Below, in pieces: positions 13,770-14,287 of a stretch of DNA of 14,287 bases (positions within the stretch are counted from its first letter, which is position 1; each line of letters starts with the position of its first letter). The stretch is from Comamonadaceae bacterium (GTDB taxonomy: Bacteria > Pseudomonadota > Gammaproteobacteria > Burkholderiales > Burkholderiaceae_C). The DNA is taken from NCBI GenBank assembly GCA_947455585.1, contig CANGOY010000023.1:1-14287 (forward strand), written 5' to 3'. Below the pieces are notes generated by a model that was not told the origin of the DNA, did not search any database, and was given only the letters and a program-made list of their open reading frames with translations. The position numbers and the translations under genes were made by a program.

Positions 13770-14287
13770 ATGGGAAAAATCATCGGTATTGACTTGGGCA
13801 CCACCAACTCGTGCGTGGCCATCATGGAAGGCAACACGACCAAAGTGATCGAGAACGCCGAAGGCGCTCGCACCACCCCGTCCATCATTGCGTATCAAGA
13901 AGACGGCGAAATTTTGGTGGGCGCATCGGCCAAGCGCCAAGCGGTGACCAACCCACGCAACACGCTATACGCGGTCAAGCGTTTGATCGGTCGCAAGTTT
14001 GCTGAAAAAGAAGTTCAAAAAGACATCGACTTGATGCCCTACACCATTGCCAAAGCCGACAACGGTGACGCCTGGGTGGAAGTGCGTGGCAACAAGTTGG
14101 CCCCTCCTCAAATCAGCGCTGAAATTCTGCGCAAGATGAAGAAAACAGCCGAAGACTACCTCGGCGAAGAAGTGACCGAAGCCGTCATCACGGTGCCTGC
14201 TTACTTCAACGACGCCCAACGTCAAGCCACCAAAGATGCAGGCCGCATCGCGGGCTTGGACGTCAAGCGCATCATCAACGAACCCAC
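13770..14287 (+). CDS. dnaK: Molecular chaperone DnaK (Hsp70), 5' part only
   Basis: The first 172 codons of DnaK are present and the window edge cuts the gene in a further codon, still inside the N-terminal ATPase domain. The phosphate-binding loop GIDLGTTNS (6-14) starts the protein. PSIIAYQEDGEILVGASAKR (37-56), YAVKRLIGRKF (67-77) and ITVPAYFNDAQRQATKDAG (140-158) are all standard Hsp70 blocks. With GrpE and DnaJ it folds and protects proteins. The ATG at 13770 has GGAG (13759-13762) 7 bases upstream. The substrate-binding domain and lid lie outside the window. No frameshift or odd residue is seen in the visible part. Confidence 0.99.
   Translation, partial: MGKIIGIDLGTTNSCVAIMEGNTTKVIENAEGARTTPSIIAYQEDGEILVGASAKRQAVTNPRNTLYAVKRLIGRKFAEKEVQKDIDLMPYTIAKADNGDAWVEVRGNKLAPPQISAEILRKMKKTAEDYLGEEVTEAVITVPAYFNDAQRQATKDAGRIAGLDVKRIINEP

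Overview
The window looks like core chromosome of a betaproteobacterium, most likely order Burkholderiales and probably a freshwater Comamonadaceae such as a Limnohabitans or Rhodoferax relative. This is judged from gene content and protein style only: a Bug/TctC solute-binding protein, a phasin, the glutaryl-CoA dehydrogenase style, the grpE-dnaK order and moderate-to-high GC. No transposase, integrase, phage gene or CRISPR array was seen. The closest approach to an undescribed system is the molybdo-hydroxylase operon with its ModA-like binding protein, together with the divergent exported MBL-fold/solute-binding pair.

Layout from left to right. A tRNA-Asn(GTT) with its own promoter and terminator (about 57-209) precedes a membrane-anchored spermidine-synthase-like protein (284-1207). 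Converging on it is a three-gene minus-strand operon (4714 down to 1267): a ModA-like periplasmic binding protein, a 2Fe-2S subunit and a Tat-exported molybdopterin subunit of the isoquinoline 1-oxidoreductase type. Divergent from that operon are an exported metallo-beta-lactamase-fold hydrolase and a family 3 solute-binding protein whose GTG start lies 3 bp behind the hydrolase stop (4902-6557). A phasin gene (6674-7222) follows with a strong terminator. A spacer holding a second terminator leads to selD (7465-8532), which appears to be leaderless, and then to yjdM/phnA (8579-8920).

The yjdM terminator lies inside the 3' end of the convergent arfB gene. arfB is the last gene of a tight minus-strand operon running gcdH (glutaryl-CoA dehydrogenase), Bug-type binding protein, AEC-family permease, arfB (12482 down to 8934). 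This pairs carboxylate uptake and glutaryl-CoA oxidation with a ribosome-rescue factor. Divergent from gcdH is a small cytoplasmic FKBP prolyl isomerase (12615-12965) with a terminator. The heat-shock genes grpE and dnaK follow, dnaK being cut by the window edge, and sigma-32-like CTTGAA elements lie in front of both.

No gene-free stretch exceeds about 300 bases. The first 283 bases hold the tRNA unit and a 7-bp inverted repeat. The 242-bp gap between the phasin gene and selD holds two terminator-type hairpins. The 187-bp divergent gap at 4715-4901 holds ribosome binding sites but no promoter that can be assigned with confidence.
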